DNA from: UBA6022 sp038319685
GTDB lineage: Bacteria > Patescibacteriota > Saccharimonadia > Saccharimonadales > Saccharimonadaceae
Assembly (NCBI GenBank): GCA_038319685.1
Contig: JBBQDN010000002.1
Span: 1-64,000, forward strand
DNA: 64,000 bases
Direction of reading: 5' to 3'
The position numbers were made by a program, and so were the translations under genes. Positions 15,872 through 24,864 of this stretch are shown in pieces (within the stretch, counting starts at the first letter, position 1; each line of letters begins with the position of its first letter). A model generated the notes under the pieces. The model was not told where the DNA came from. It ran no database searches and saw nothing but the letters and a program-made list of their open reading frames with translations.

Positions 15872-17278
15872 ATGAGACAACGTGCAGCAGCCTTCATCGG
15901 GCTGCTCGTAGTACTGTCTGTGGCCGTCATCTACTATGTGGTAGGTGGCACTCAGACAGCAGTCGCTTCCTGCGACACCGGATCGATGGCGTATTTTGCC
16001 AGCGGTGCGGAAAAGCAGAACGACCAGGTCAAGGCACGCTACCTCCGCCAGGAGATAGCTGCCTGTGAAGCAGCCCGTGGTGGTGCAAAGGAAACGACGA
16101 CGCCCCCGGCGACGTCAGAGACGACCACCACGACGTCTCCTTCATCGGAGACGTCAACACCGACGACGCCCGTCGATCCGTCGACGAGCATCGCTGCATC
16201 GGCCCCCGCGCCGACGTGCACGGTGGAGTACCTGGCCAACCGGCCAGCTGACCAGAAGGTCAGCCCGAACTCGTATGGCCCCCAGGTCGCCCAGAACCCT
16301 GCCTTCACCGGCAAGGCCATGGACAGCCTGACCACGGATGAGGCACTGGCCGAGGGTCAGTACCGCCGGTCGGTCGATCCGATGCTGTCGGTCGAGGACG
16401 CAATCGACTTCGGTCTGTTGCCGCCCGAGACCGACCAGATCGCAAAGACCCAGGAGCTGGCGAGCAATTGCCAGGCCTGGTCTGATCTGAATGCGGAGAT
16501 CGATGCCGAAATGGCGAATTACGATCACTCGATCCAGGCGCTTGCGCCTGGAAAGTGGGCGTCCACCTACGCGCTGGCCGGAGATATTCCGGCTGTCGCA
16601 ATGGACTCGGACGTCGATCGGAGTGAACCGTTCGCGGCGTTGGTATCGGTCCGTCGATCTGACGGATTCGTGGTAAACCGCAGGCTTGCCTGTGGGTTCC
16701 AGCTATATCAGCAGCAGGTTGCCTCCGAGGCGCCCGCCGCTGTGGAGCAGGTGGCTCCCGAGCTGCCTGCCCCGTCGCCAGGCATGAGTCGGACTCCGGA
16801 AGGCACCCCCGTGGTGACCCCTCCGGATTCGACCCCTCCCGGCACCACGGACGTGCCTAGCACGACCGTGGTGACCACGTCCGAGTCGACGCCTGTCACG
16901 ACCACTTCGGTCACGACAACGTCGACAGAGACAACCTCCACCTCGGGCACGACGACTTCGGTCGCAACGTGCCCGCCGGCGACGCCGTATGGCTCGCCGG
17001 AAACCGGGTGCAAGGACTCGCCAAGCGACCGTCCGACGGACATCCCGACGCAGCAGCAGCCTAACCCGCTGCCTGCTGAGTCGTCGGATTTCCAGACGAC
17101 GGCCGCAACGCCGCCCACCACCTACTCCGCTCCGGCCTCGCCGGAACCGGTACCTGGTGGTGGCGGGCAACCCGCACCGAGTGCGAACGCCTCGTCGTTC
17201 GTCCCGGCACCAACCAATTCGGGCGTCAGCCCGACGGATGGTTCCGGAAACTCCGGTACGGTAGCGCCTCCCCCCTAG
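15872..17278 (+). CDS. Secreted Thr/Pro-rich protein
   Basis: Unrecognised 468-residue protein, G+C-rich. An N-terminal signal/anchor (AAAFIGLLVVLSVAVIYYVV) is followed by a region ending in a Thr/Ser-rich segment (TTTTTSPSSETSTPTTP, about 75-105). A globular Cys-containing core (about 110-290) follows, then a long Thr/Ser/Pro-rich mucin-like C-terminal half with many Cys-poor repeats. No sorting signal is present at the C-terminus. A surface-exposed stalk or adhesin is plausible, but there is no family match I can name. It follows the coiled-coil protein with AGAAGGGA before its ATG. Confidence 0.7.
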   Translation: MRQRAAAFIGLLVVLSVAVIYYVVGGTQTAVASCDTGSMAYFASGAEKQNDQVKARYLRQEIAACEAARGGAKETTTPPATSETTTTTSPSSETSTPTTPVDPSTSIAASAPAPTCTVEYLANRPADQKVSPNSYGPQVAQNPAFTGKAMDSLTTDEALAEGQYRRSVDPMLSVEDAIDFGLLPPETDQIAKTQELASNCQAWSDLNAEIDAEMANYDHSIQALAPGKWASTYALAGDIPAVAMDSDVDRSEPFAALVSVRRSDGFVVNRRLACGFQLYQQQVASEAPAAVEQVAPELPAPSPGMSRTPEGTPVVTPPDSTPPGTTDVPSTTVVTTSESTPVTTTSVTTTSTETTSTSGTTTSVATCPPATPYGSPETGCKDSPSDRPTDIPTQQQPNPLPAESSDFQTTAATPPTTYSAPASPEPVPGGGGQPAPSANASSFVPAPTNSGVSPTDGSGNSGTVAPPP

Positions 17279-17293
17279 GAGGCCGAAGCCCAC

Positions 17294-17331
17294 GGTGGGC
17301 GCGGTAGCCTTGACTGGCTGTCGCGCCCACC
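17294..17331 (+). terminator. Strong hairpin after the secreted protein gene
   Basis: GGTGGGCGCG and CGCGCCCACC arms, with an inner AGCC/GGCT pair, begin 15 bases after the stop. No T-run follows, so termination efficiency is uncertain. Confidence 0.55.
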
Positions 17332-17364
17332 AGGGTGCATTACAATTTCATACTTTGCGGAACA

Positions 17365-17417
17365 CCGAGTGAGACCGGACACATCGTGCCTAGCACGACC
17401 ATGACCGGTCTCCTCGG
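17365..17417. other. Second stem-loop in the 17279-17610 gap
   Basis: CCGAG-t-GAGACCGG pairs with CCGGTCTC-c-TCGG, and an inner CGTGC/GCACG hairpin sits inside, forming a G+C-rich structured element. No gene is seen in the gap. The rest of it holds only the promoter at 17524-17552. Confidence 0.45.
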
Positions 17418-17523
17418 AGATCCACATTTTCGCATGATAAGTTATGGCCTGATTGTTACCCTGACAGGCAAGAGGTTCTTTAACATTCCAGGCGTCAGAC
17501 ATGATGATTTTTAAGCATAAGCA

Positions 17524-17552
17524 TTGACTTTTGTTATAAAAAGATGTATAAT
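17524..17552 (+). promoter_or_regulatory. Consensus promoter of the surface protein gene
   Basis: TTGACT (17524-17529), exactly 17 bases, TATAAT (17547-17552). The leader is about 50 bases and ends with AGAGGAG seven bases before the ATG at 17611. This is among the strongest promoter and ribosome-site pairs in the window, which suggests abundant product. Confidence 0.85.
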
Positions 17553-17610
17553 ACCCGTAACTTAACTTGTTAGACCGGTGTGAGAGCCGTTTAACTCAGA
17601 GGAGATTTTA

Positions 17611-19239
17611 ATGAAAAAACTATTTACTGCTTTGCGCAATATGCCAAAGCGAACCAGCGCAGTCGCGATGATGATTGCAGCCGCAGTTATTGTCCCTGTG
17701 ACACTATTTGCATGGGGACCAGACCGTCCAACACATACGGTTGAAAACCCAGCAACCTATATTACTTTTAACTCGATCACCAACAACCCTGATTATGGTG
17801 ACGAACGTAACTTTGTCCGTATCAAAGATGCATCCGACACAGGTCCAGGTAACTGGAAAGATGATATTACTGTCGAACCAGGTAAAGAATACCTCGTTCA
17901 GATGTATGTTCACAACAACGCCGCAACCAGCCTCAACCTCGTTGCAAATAACACCCGTGTTATGGCGAACGTCCCGGCAACAACTGGTAAAAACGTCCAG
18001 ATCGACGGTTTTATTACTGCCGACAACGCAACACCAAAGCAAGTTTGGGACCAAGCGCGCTTTAACAGCCCGACTGATTTCAACGTTACCTACGTTCCTG
18101 GGTCTGCAAAACTTTACAACAAACCATCTGGTATCAACGGCTTTACGCTGAGCGACAGCATTGTCACAAGTACCGGTGCGCTTGTTGGCTATGACAAACT
18201 TGACGGTAACATACCTGGTTGTTTTAACTACTCAGGCTACGTCAGCTTTAAAGTCAAACCACAGTTTGCAAAATCTGCTAACTTTACCGTTGATAAACAA
18301 GTTCGCAAAACTGGTACAACCGGATGGACGAAAAACGTCACAGTTAACCCTGGCGACAGCGTCGACTACCTTGTTGAATACAAGAACGTCGGTGAAGCAC
18401 GAACAAACAATGTCACCCTAAAAGACACACTTCCAACTGGCGTATCATACGTTGCTGGTAGTACAACTGTCGCCAACACAACCGCACCAAATGGTGTCAA
18501 AGTTATGGACGGCATTACCACAGCAACCGGTGTTAATATCGGTGACTACAACCAAGGTGCGAATGCATTTACAAAATTCACTGCGAAAGTCGCTACTGCT
18601 GATAAACTCGTCTGTGGTGTTAATACACTGAAAAACACCGTTCGTGCAGAAACACAGTACGGCTGGAAAGAAAGCACTGCTGATGTTGTTGTTAACAAAG
18701 AATGTGCACCAACACCTACATACGCATGTAACTACCTCACGATCACAAAGATCTCAAAAACAAGCTTTAAGTTTGATACTAACTACACCGTTGAAAACGC
18801 AACCTTTAAATCGGTTACCTACGTTATCCGCGATGCGAGTGGTAAAGAAATTTCTCGTTCGACAAATGCTACTTACGACCAAACAACTGTCGGTAAATAT
18901 ACCGTCGAAGCCATCGTTACTGTTACGGTAAATGGCCAGGACAAAACCGTCACGAGCGACAACTGTAAGAAACCGTTTGAAGTAACGACTGAAGTGAAAT
19001 ACTGTAAACCAGGTATTTTGGAAGGTGACAGCCGATGTACACCATGTACTGTTCCTGGTAAAGAAAACTTGCCAAAAGACAGCCCTGAATGTATCGTCAC
19101 ACCTGTTACCCCAACAACACCTTCAGAACTACCAACAACCGGTATGACAGAAAATGTTCTTGGTGTCCTAGGTATCGGTGCGATGATCGCAGCCAGTGCT
19201 TACTACATCTCTAGCCGCCGTGCACTTGCACAGCAATAA
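17611..19239 (+). CDS. Cell-surface protein with DUF11-type domain and LPTTG sorting signal
   Basis: This 542-residue exported protein has an N-terminal signal (about residues 10-33), a domain rich in Thr/Asn (about 40-220), and a DUF11/isopeptide-type domain (VNPGDSVDYLVEYKNVGEA...LKDTLPTGVSYV, about 225-340). An Ig-like segment and a Cys-rich linker (GDSRCTPCTVPG) follow. The C-terminus has LPTTG, a hydrophobic helix (VLGVLGIGAMIAASAYYI) and a basic tail SSRR: a classical sortase-type anchoring signal. No sortase gene is in the window. The near-consensus promoter and strong ribosome site suggest an S-layer-like or major surface protein. Confidence 0.85.
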   Translation: MKKLFTALRNMPKRTSAVAMMIAAAVIVPVTLFAWGPDRPTHTVENPATYITFNSITNNPDYGDERNFVRIKDASDTGPGNWKDDITVEPGKEYLVQMYVHNNAATSLNLVANNTRVMANVPATTGKNVQIDGFITADNATPKQVWDQARFNSPTDFNVTYVPGSAKLYNKPSGINGFTLSDSIVTSTGALVGYDKLDGNIPGCFNYSGYVSFKVKPQFAKSANFTVDKQVRKTGTTGWTKNVTVNPGDSVDYLVEYKNVGEARTNNVTLKDTLPTGVSYVAGSTTVANTTAPNGVKVMDGITTATGVNIGDYNQGANAFTKFTAKVATADKLVCGVNTLKNTVRAETQYGWKESTADVVVNKECAPTPTYACNYLTITKISKTSFKFDTNYTVENATFKSVTYVIRDASGKEISRSTNATYDQTTVGKYTVEAIVTVTVNGQDKTVTSDNCKKPFEVTTEVKYCKPGILEGDSRCTPCTVPGKENLPKDSPECIVTPVTPTTPSELPTTGMTENVLGVLGIGAMIAASAYYISSRRALAQQ

Positions 19240-19287
19240 CAGAGTCTGACCGCTCCCCTTATTTGCAGCGTCAGCGCTCAGATGCAA

Positions 19288-19319
19288 ATCACCCCCGTAT
19301 CATGCGGGGGTGATTTTTG
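19288..19319 (+). terminator. Rho-independent terminator of the surface protein gene
   Basis: ATCACCCCCG-tatcatg-CGGGGGTGAT followed by TTTTTGTT. Confidence 0.92.
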
Positions 19320-19335
19320 TTATACTATATGCATC

Positions 19336-19548
19336 ATGGCAAAGCAGAAGAAAAAACGCAACAAAGCGTACACCGGTGTCGATGCGGCAATTACCAGGCC
19401 GACGATCACCAAAGTCACGGCGGCAAACCGCAACGCTGTCGGTCAATGGTGGTTCGAAAAGAAACGGTTTGCAAAACCAATTCTTATTGGCGTCGGCGTT
19501 GTCACCGTGGTCATCTGGCTCGTATTTGAACTAGTTCGTATTCTCTAA
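19336..19548 (+). CDS. Small single-pass membrane protein
   Basis: This 70-residue protein has a very basic N-terminus (MAKQKKKRNKAY) and one C-terminal transmembrane helix (PILIGVGVVTVVIWLVF). The general layout recalls short membrane subunits such as SecE, but no signature allows a name. The start at 19336 is chosen because TATACTATAT lies just before it (leaderless pattern), and the earlier in-frame ATG is inside the preceding terminator. Its 3' end overlaps the convergent histidine kinase by 18 bases. Confidence 0.65.
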   Translation: MAKQKKKRNKAYTGVDAAITRPTITKVTAANRNAVGQWWFEKKRFAKPILIGVGVVTVVIWLVFELVRIL

Positions 19549-21738
19549 CGGCGGCTGGCTCAGCTTTTTAATCGGCAGTCGAAACCCAAATGTGCTTCCC
19601 TGACCTTCGACTGATTCAAATACCATACTGCCCCCGTGGGCAACAATGACCTTTTTAGCGAGGAACAACCCAACGCCGGTTCCATCGGGACGCTGTGTCC
19701 GGGCATTTGTTGCCCGAAAGAATTTACCAAATAGATGTTTTTGTTCGGACAGTGGGACGCCAATTCCTTTATCTTTGACCGTAAACAAGACGTCTCCGCC
19801 CTGCGTCTCGAGCGCGACATTAATCGTGCTATCTTCGCGCGAATAGTAAATCGCATTATCGACAAAGTTCATAATAACCTGGCGAATTTTGCCCTCGTCA
19901 ATATATAGCAGTGGAAAATTCGACGGCTTTTTATACCGAACTTTGAGGCTGTGTGACTGAATAGTTGTTCGCAGACTATCAAGTTCTTGATCGACAATCT
20001 TTGCCAGATCAATCGAACGACGATCAAGCATAAACTTGCCAGTTTGTAATCGTGAAACGTTCAAAAAATCGTTGATCAAATGGACCATTCGTTCGCTACT
20101 AGTGAATGCTTCACCGAGTAACTGCTGCTGCGCACCGTTAATTTTACCCGCATCTCCCTCGATCACCATACTAATATAGCCCTTCACACTCGTCAGTGGC
20201 GTCCGTAGCTGATGACTAGCCATGCTAATAAATTCGTCCTTCGTTGCATCCAGATGCTGTAACTGGGCGTTACTGGCACGTAATTCTTTGGTAGCTTCAT
20301 CAATACGTTGCTGCAATGTTGCGTTTAACTGCTCGATCTCTTGAAACCGTAGGCTATTTTGAATTGCAAGCGACAATTCACCGGCGATTGACTCAACCAA
20401 CTCTTGATCTTTGGTGTCGTATTTCTTGCCACTTTCTTTTGCCCCGATCATCAGTAGCGCAACTCGTTGTTTACCCGCCAAAAGCTGTATCGCTAAACCA
20501 AGCTGACCTTTGTGGAATAAATGGCCAAGATCGTCACTCGCCAGCGTGTCGACGGTACTATAGTCAACAATATACCGGTAGTTAGTCGGCAATTTCGCAA
20601 TAAACATGGTGTGAAAATTCTGTTGCGTCGGCGTCGGTTTTTGATATTGACCCCCATAATAGTGCAGCTGTTCGCCTTGCTGCACATAGAGTGACGCAAA
20701 TTTCGGGTGAAAGGCGTCGTGGATAATATCGAGCGAGCTCCCAGCAAGATCACTGACTCGGACTTTATTAATCGTGACATCGCGTAGTCGATCAAGCACC
20801 GTCACTGCACTATATTCGTCCCGATAAAATAATTCGTTGGTGACTTTATCAAAAAAAAGCTTGAGCGGTCGCACCGTAAAGGCCAAAATAATGGCGATGC
20901 CTAGCTGGATAAATGTCTGACTCGCCGTTTGGCTGGTCGACACAAAAAATGTTGATACCGCAAATGCAATCGCACTGTACACGCCGACGAGTGACACGAG
21001 TAAGAATACGTACACCATCGTTCGGGCAAATGCTTGCCGAATATCAAGTATGCCTTGTTTGACAATTGCAAATAACATCGCAACTCCAAACACCAACGCA
21101 AACGGCGGACCAGCCCAGATATATTCATAATTACCAAATAGTGGCAAAAACAAGTTAAACCACGCACCAAATAATAGTGAAATTGCGATACTAACAATCA
21201 AAATAGTTAACCACCGGCCAAAACGCTGTGTCTGGCGGTGTCTATTTTCGTAGATGCCATACCCAAAACAAATCGCAACAGCGATCATCATCAGTACATA
21301 ATACATCACGTATAAGATATAAAATGGTTGATATAAATCAACAACACTATGTTCGCCGCCAGTAAATACGACCTGTCCGATAAAGCCTCTATCCCATAAC
21401 GTCATAGCGATCACCGTCACGAGTACGACGAATAGCCCCACATGGAGAGATGTTCGCACAGGAATACGTCGTGGAAAATAAAGACTAAATTCTAACAGTG
21501 CATAAATAATGATGGCCGCTGCAACGTAATACACCCGTACCCATGTCATGCCGTCGACAACATCAGCACCACTTCCCAAAAAACGATAGATAGCAAATGC
21601 CCATACAGAAACTGCGGCAGTCAGTAGTGCGAACCAAAAATGAACAATGCGTCGATGATAAGCACTACACACTAGTAGCGCCAAACCAAGATTTACTACT
21701 GTCGTAACGAGTAGAACCACTTCGATAGCTAGTGACAT
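19531..21738 (-). CDS. Membrane sensor histidine kinase
   Basis: This 735-residue kinase has an N-terminal sensor domain with about seven to eight transmembrane helices (residues 1-300, similar in layout to 7TM-type input domains). A GAF-like region (about 330-470) and a short coiled coil follow. HisKA carries the phospho-accepting His in MASHQLRTPL, and the ATPase domain has the N box NFVDNAIYYS, G1 KDKGIGVP and G2 GTGVGLFLAKK. It would sense a membrane or intracellular signal and phosphorylate a response regulator. The candidate partner is the lone receiver protein encoded divergently at 22798. Confidence 0.92.
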   Translation of the reverse strand: MSLAIEVVLLVTTVVNLGLALLVCSAYHRRIVHFWFALLTAAVSVWAFAIYRFLGSGADVVDGMTWVRVYYVAAAIIIYALLEFSLYFPRRIPVRTSLHVGLFVVLVTVIAMTLWDRGFIGQVVFTGGEHSVVDLYQPFYILYVMYYVLMMIAVAICFGYGIYENRHRQTQRFGRWLTILIVSIAISLLFGAWFNLFLPLFGNYEYIWAGPPFALVFGVAMLFAIVKQGILDIRQAFARTMVYVFLLVSLVGVYSAIAFAVSTFFVSTSQTASQTFIQLGIAIILAFTVRPLKLFFDKVTNELFYRDEYSAVTVLDRLRDVTINKVRVSDLAGSSLDIIHDAFHPKFASLYVQQGEQLHYYGGQYQKPTPTQQNFHTMFIAKLPTNYRYIVDYSTVDTLASDDLGHLFHKGQLGLAIQLLAGKQRVALLMIGAKESGKKYDTKDQELVESIAGELSLAIQNSLRFQEIEQLNATLQQRIDEATKELRASNAQLQHLDATKDEFISMASHQLRTPLTSVKGYISMVIEGDAGKINGAQQQLLGEAFTSSERMVHLINDFLNVSRLQTGKFMLDRRSIDLAKIVDQELDSLRTTIQSHSLKVRYKKPSNFPLLYIDEGKIRQVIMNFVDNAIYYSREDSTINVALETQGGDVLFTVKDKGIGVPLSEQKHLFGKFFRATNARTQRPDGTGVGLFLAKKVIVAHGGSMVFESVEGQGSTFGFRLPIKKLSQPPLENTN

Positions 21739-21773
21739 AATGTACTGATCATCCTTGCAGTCTAGTATACTGC

Positions 21774-22742
21774 TTATGCTATTTTTATGCAGAAAACTGC
21801 ATACACTTTATCATCCGGTAGCAGTACTTCGATGTTGTGTACCGGAATTTCAGCCTGTTCAAGTAAGGTGAGGACCTGCTGCACAGACCGCACAATCACC
21901 CCAGGCCACCCTAGCCCGCGTTTATGAAGGTTTAGTTCGGGATGTGACGGCAACATGGTTGTGAATACAAAACAGCTACTCTCAGGCCTAGATTGAATGA
22001 TGGTTTTTACTACCTCAACCGCATGATTATCGTCGAGATATTCCATTAACCCCATCATATCGATGATCTGTGGCTTAATCGTTTGTAACTTATTTGCAAG
22101 TGTTACTTCATCCGTCGCGTTCAGTTTTTCGAATATCACGTCGGTCTTATCAAACTTGTAGTCTTTGGCAAGTGACGCGGAAAATCTCATCGCATCGTCG
22201 TCAATATCGGTAATATAGAGTGTTGGTGGGTGGTCAAGTAACATTGCTGCATCAAAAGTTTGTTGACCCGTTCCAGATGCAAGGCTGAGCCACCTAACAG
22301 AGGGATTATCGCCAACCTGTTTGTTGATGTACCACGCCATAGCATACGCGCGCGACCGCAGACCGATCGCGTCGATAGAATGACGAAATAAATTCCGCGT
22401 CAAATAATCTATTTTTTTGCCTGTCGCCAAGTACCTAACATCTGGATTATGGACCGGATGCGTTGCAAATGCTCCTGGCATAAACGCCGCCCACGATCGC
22501 AGACTAGGTGGCAAATACACTAATTTTTGTGCGATATTACGCTGATGACCAAAATGAAGTTCGGGATGTTTTGCTAGGTATTTTTCTAACTGATGCGAAA
22601 AAGCACCAAAAGCTTTGCGTTCTAATGTATGACGTGGACGATCGAACCGGTCGGTAATATGTAGGCGTGTCGTCATAACCCCATCTTTTTTCGCATGTTC
22701 TAGAACCTCTAGGTGAAAATTTTCAGATGAAAATGGGTGCAC
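21774..22742 (-). CDS. Putative SAM-dependent methyltransferase-like protein
   Basis: This 322-residue soluble protein has a central Rossmann-like core: WLSLASGTGQQTFDAA resembles motif I, LYITDIDDDAMRFS resembles the acidic motif II, and PQIIDMMGLMEYLDD a motif IV region. The N-terminal 120 residues are unassigned. It starts with GTG after AAGGAG. It lies between the sensor kinase and the response regulator but need not be functionally tied to them. Substrate unknown. Confidence 0.65.
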   Translation of the reverse strand: MHPFSSENFHLEVLEHAKKDGVMTTRLHITDRFDRPRHTLERKAFGAFSHQLEKYLAKHPELHFGHQRNIAQKLVYLPPSLRSWAAFMPGAFATHPVHNPDVRYLATGKKIDYLTRNLFRHSIDAIGLRSRAYAMAWYINKQVGDNPSVRWLSLASGTGQQTFDAAMLLDHPPTLYITDIDDDAMRFSASLAKDYKFDKTDVIFEKLNATDEVTLANKLQTIKPQIIDMMGLMEYLDDNHAVEVVKTIIQSRPESSCFVFTTMLPSHPELNLHKRGLGWPGVIVRSVQQVLTLLEQAEIPVHNIEVLLPDDKVYAVFCIKIA

Positions 22743-22797
22743 TACGTACTCCTTCGTCCTATAAAATAATCTGGTTGTTTGTTATAGTATAAACAAT

Positions 22798-23172
22798 ATG
22801 ACTAAAATAGCTATCATCGAAGACGACCCCGTTATTAACCAGATGTACCGTATGAAGTTTGAAGCAGATGGATTTGACGTCCAACTGGCAGACAATGGTG
22901 AACGTGGTGTCGCGATGGTTGAAAAGTTTTTGCCTGATATTATCTTGCTTGATCTTCAGATGCCACATATGGGGGGAGCCGAAGCTCTCGAAAAAATCCG
23001 TGCAGAAGATTGGGGCAAGAATATTCCGGTTATTATTCTGACGAACCTCGGCGAAGAAGAAGCGCCGAAAAGCATTCGTTCTCTCGGTATTCATAGCTAC
23101 ATCGTGAAGGCCGATCTGACGCCACGTCAAGTCGTCGGTCGTGTCAAAGAAGCACTTAGTCTCGCCGCCTAA
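22798..23172 (+). CDS. Single-domain response regulator (CheY-like)
   Basis: This 124-residue receiver domain only: acidic pocket IIEDDP, phospho-acceptor Asp in IILLDLQMP, Thr in VIILTNLG, and the conserved Lys in SYIVKADL. With no DNA-binding output it would act by protein-protein contact or in a phosphorelay. A TATAGTATA box lies nine bases before the ATG, indicating leaderless transcription. It is divergent from the methyltransferase-like gene and near the histidine kinase. Its last four bases overlap folD on the other strand. Confidence 0.92.
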   Translation: MTKIAIIEDDPVINQMYRMKFEADGFDVQLADNGERGVAMVEKFLPDIILLDLQMPHMGGAEALEKIRAEDWGKNIPVIILTNLGEEEAPKSIRSLGIHSYIVKADLTPRQVVGRVKEALSLAA

Positions 23173-23984
23173 CTCGTACTCATAGAATCGGTAGCAGCGC
23201 GAATAACATGATCAAACAGTGCGGTAATAGTGAGCGGACCAACTCCGCCTTTTTCGGGCGTAATCGTCAAATCGTCACGGTCACGCACTGATTGCTCGAC
23301 GTCGCCGACGATTACCCCGTTTTCACTGGCCGTTCCAGCATCGACAACAACCGCGCCAATTGGTACCATGTCAGTCGTAATCAGTCCGGCTGATCCAGTG
23401 GCGGTCACAATAACGTCTGCATCCTTGAGGCTCGTTTTTAGATCGTCATCCCGACCGATCACCGTAACATTATAGCCACCTGATTGCCATATCTGTGCAA
23501 GTGGGGCACCGACAAGGCGACCGTTACCAATAATAACTATCTTTTTTGTTTTTAGATCAACACCATAGCCAACCAAAAGCCAGTTAACTGCTTCTGCGGT
23601 GGCGCTGTCGAACGCTGCATCTTTACCCAGACCATCAACATCTTTTGTCGGCGCAATAAGGTTCACGATCATGTCTGTTTTTGTCGTGTCCGTCAGTGGT
23701 AACTGCACAATAATTCCATGAATAGTTTTGTCAGATCCGAGTCGCGCAAGGACAGCTGGCATATCATCATCGTCAACTGTTTCAACGACGGTATCGATTA
23801 AAACATCCGCACCGTAGCGTTGTTTCATGCGAACGTACGCTTCGATAACCGGCGATGCCGTCGTTGTTTTGACGATGGCGAGTGTCGGAAAAACATGATT
23901 CGCCTGGCGAAGCGCCCTTACCTGCCGGGCCTGGCGTTCTTTGATAAATCCAGCAATTTCACTGCCATTTAGTAGTTTTGTCAT
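23169..23984 (-). CDS. folD: Methylenetetrahydrofolate dehydrogenase/cyclohydrolase FolD
   Basis: This 271-residue bifunctional enzyme of one-carbon metabolism converts 5,10-methylene-THF to 10-formyl-THF. It has the substrate-domain YVRMKQRYG with the catalytic Lys, HGIIVQLPL, PTKDVDGLG, a nucleotide-binding GNGRLVGAPLA (the usual GRS is GNG here), and PEKGGVGPLT. The start at 23984 (MTKLLNG) is favoured by a TATAACA box just upstream; the longer reading begins inside that box. It links to glyA at 40679 in folate one-carbon flux. Confidence 0.95.
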   Translation of the reverse strand: MTKLLNGSEIAGFIKERQARQVRALRQANHVFPTLAIVKTTTASPVIEAYVRMKQRYGADVLIDTVVETVDDDDMPAVLARLGSDKTIHGIIVQLPLTDTTKTDMIVNLIAPTKDVDGLGKDAAFDSATAEAVNWLLVGYGVDLKTKKIVIIGNGRLVGAPLAQIWQSGGYNVTVIGRDDDLKTSLKDADVIVTATGSAGLITTDMVPIGAVVVDAGTASENGVIVGDVEQSVRDRDDLTITPEKGGVGPLTITALFDHVIRAATDSMSTS

Positions 23985-24083
23985 ATTGTTATATTTTACC
24001 ACATCAGGGGTCAAAATACCTCTGCCCGTGTACGTACAAGTACCATGCTATAATGAAACCACTAACTACCAAAGGAGTGTTCT

Positions 24084-24605
24084 ATGGGTTTACTGACACA
24101 ACTAGCCTATGCGTACGATTCAATGTATTATGATACACCGACGCCTGAAGTATCGTCGGGCACGGTACTTGCATTCTTAGCCGCTTTCTTGCTTATTTAT
24201 ATCATCGTGTTTGTCGTTGCCTATGTCATTAGCGCATTTTTTCTGAGTCGTGTGTTCAAAAAAGCAGGCGTCGAAGTCTGGAAAGCCTGGGTACCGATTT
24301 ATAACGTATGGACGGTCCTCGAACTTGGGGGACAAAAAGGATTTTGGGCTATTCTGGCCATAGTACCCGTCGTTAATATCGTTTCGGCTGTGTTTATATA
24401 TACTGCCATGTACTACATCGGTTTAGGATTTGGCAAACAAGGTCCGTTTGTGTTGTTCGCTATTTTTCTGCCACTTGTGTGGATAATCTGGTTGGCTGTT
24501 GACGATTCAAAATGGAACGGTGCGGTAGTAGTTATAAATGGCCAAACGCCAGCATATCAACCACCTACAGTCACTCCTCCGACGCCGCCTGCTGCCGTAT
24601 CATAA
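24084..24605 (+). CDS. DUF5684-type membrane protein
   Basis: This 173-residue protein has four predicted transmembrane helices (about 27-55, 90-105, 108-125, 130-148). The conserved-looking element KKAGVEVWKAWVPIYN followed by GGQKGFWAIL matches the DUF5684 family as I remember it. The C-terminal tail is Pro/Thr-rich. Function unknown. TATAAT lies 30 bases and AGGAG eight bases upstream of the ATG, so this gene has a short leader, unlike its neighbours. Confidence 0.75.
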   Translation: MGLLTQLAYAYDSMYYDTPTPEVSSGTVLAFLAAFLLIYIIVFVVAYVISAFFLSRVFKKAGVEVWKAWVPIYNVWTVLELGGQKGFWAILAIVPVVNIVSAVFIYTAMYYIGLGFGKQGPFVLFAIFLPLVWIIWLAVDDSKWNGAVVVINGQTPAYQPPTVTPPTPPAAVS

Positions 24606-24620
24606 TGCTGTTTTTCCATA

Positions 24621-24656
24621 AGCCTCTGGGCCATATAGCTGCGGAGGCTATTGTTT
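24621..24656 (+). terminator. Probable terminator
   Basis: AGCCTC (24621-24626) pairs with GAGGCT (24644-24649) and is followed by ATTGTTT. Moderate stem. Confidence 0.5.
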
Positions 24657-24735
24657 ACAAATTACCCTTTATTTGGTATAGTTTTTAGAGTTAATTCATA
24701 GGCAATAGTCCACGTACTTTCCAGGAATCAATGAT

Positions 24736-24863
24736 ATGGCCAGTAGCTCAGCTGCCCAAGGCGCAAGCGCCGAAAAGAATTAACAAGCACCAGGTGCTCT
24801 AGCCACTAGAACACGAAAAGCTTACGATTTTGAGTCGTCCTTTCCGAGAACACAATAATACTA
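24736..24863. pseudogene. tRNA-derived mosaic upstream of tRNA-Lys
   Basis: It begins with GGCCAGTAGCTCAGCTG, identical to the 5' part of the real tRNA-Lys, then diverges. Later segments look like pieces of tRNA arms on the opposite strand: a D-arm-like TAGTGGCTAGAGCACC, and ACGACTCAAAATCGT, which could be a T-arm or an anticodon arm. No cloverleaf can be closed. It is best read as rearranged tRNA fragments. Confidence 0.45.
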
Positions 24864-24864
24864 T

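Noticed and set aside
10262..17278. Contamination or mis-assembly explaining the G+C-rich genes
   Set aside because: Such genes are scattered singly among typical ones (also at 45621 and 62271) and are embedded without abrupt vector or adaptor sequence. Acquisition or a real gene class is more likely, though reads would be needed to be sure.
16039..17293. Long open frames opposite the Thr/Pro-rich secreted protein
   Set aside because: They are antisense to G+C-rich repetitive codons, where stops are rare by composition. They have Arg-rich nonsense-like products and no start signals.
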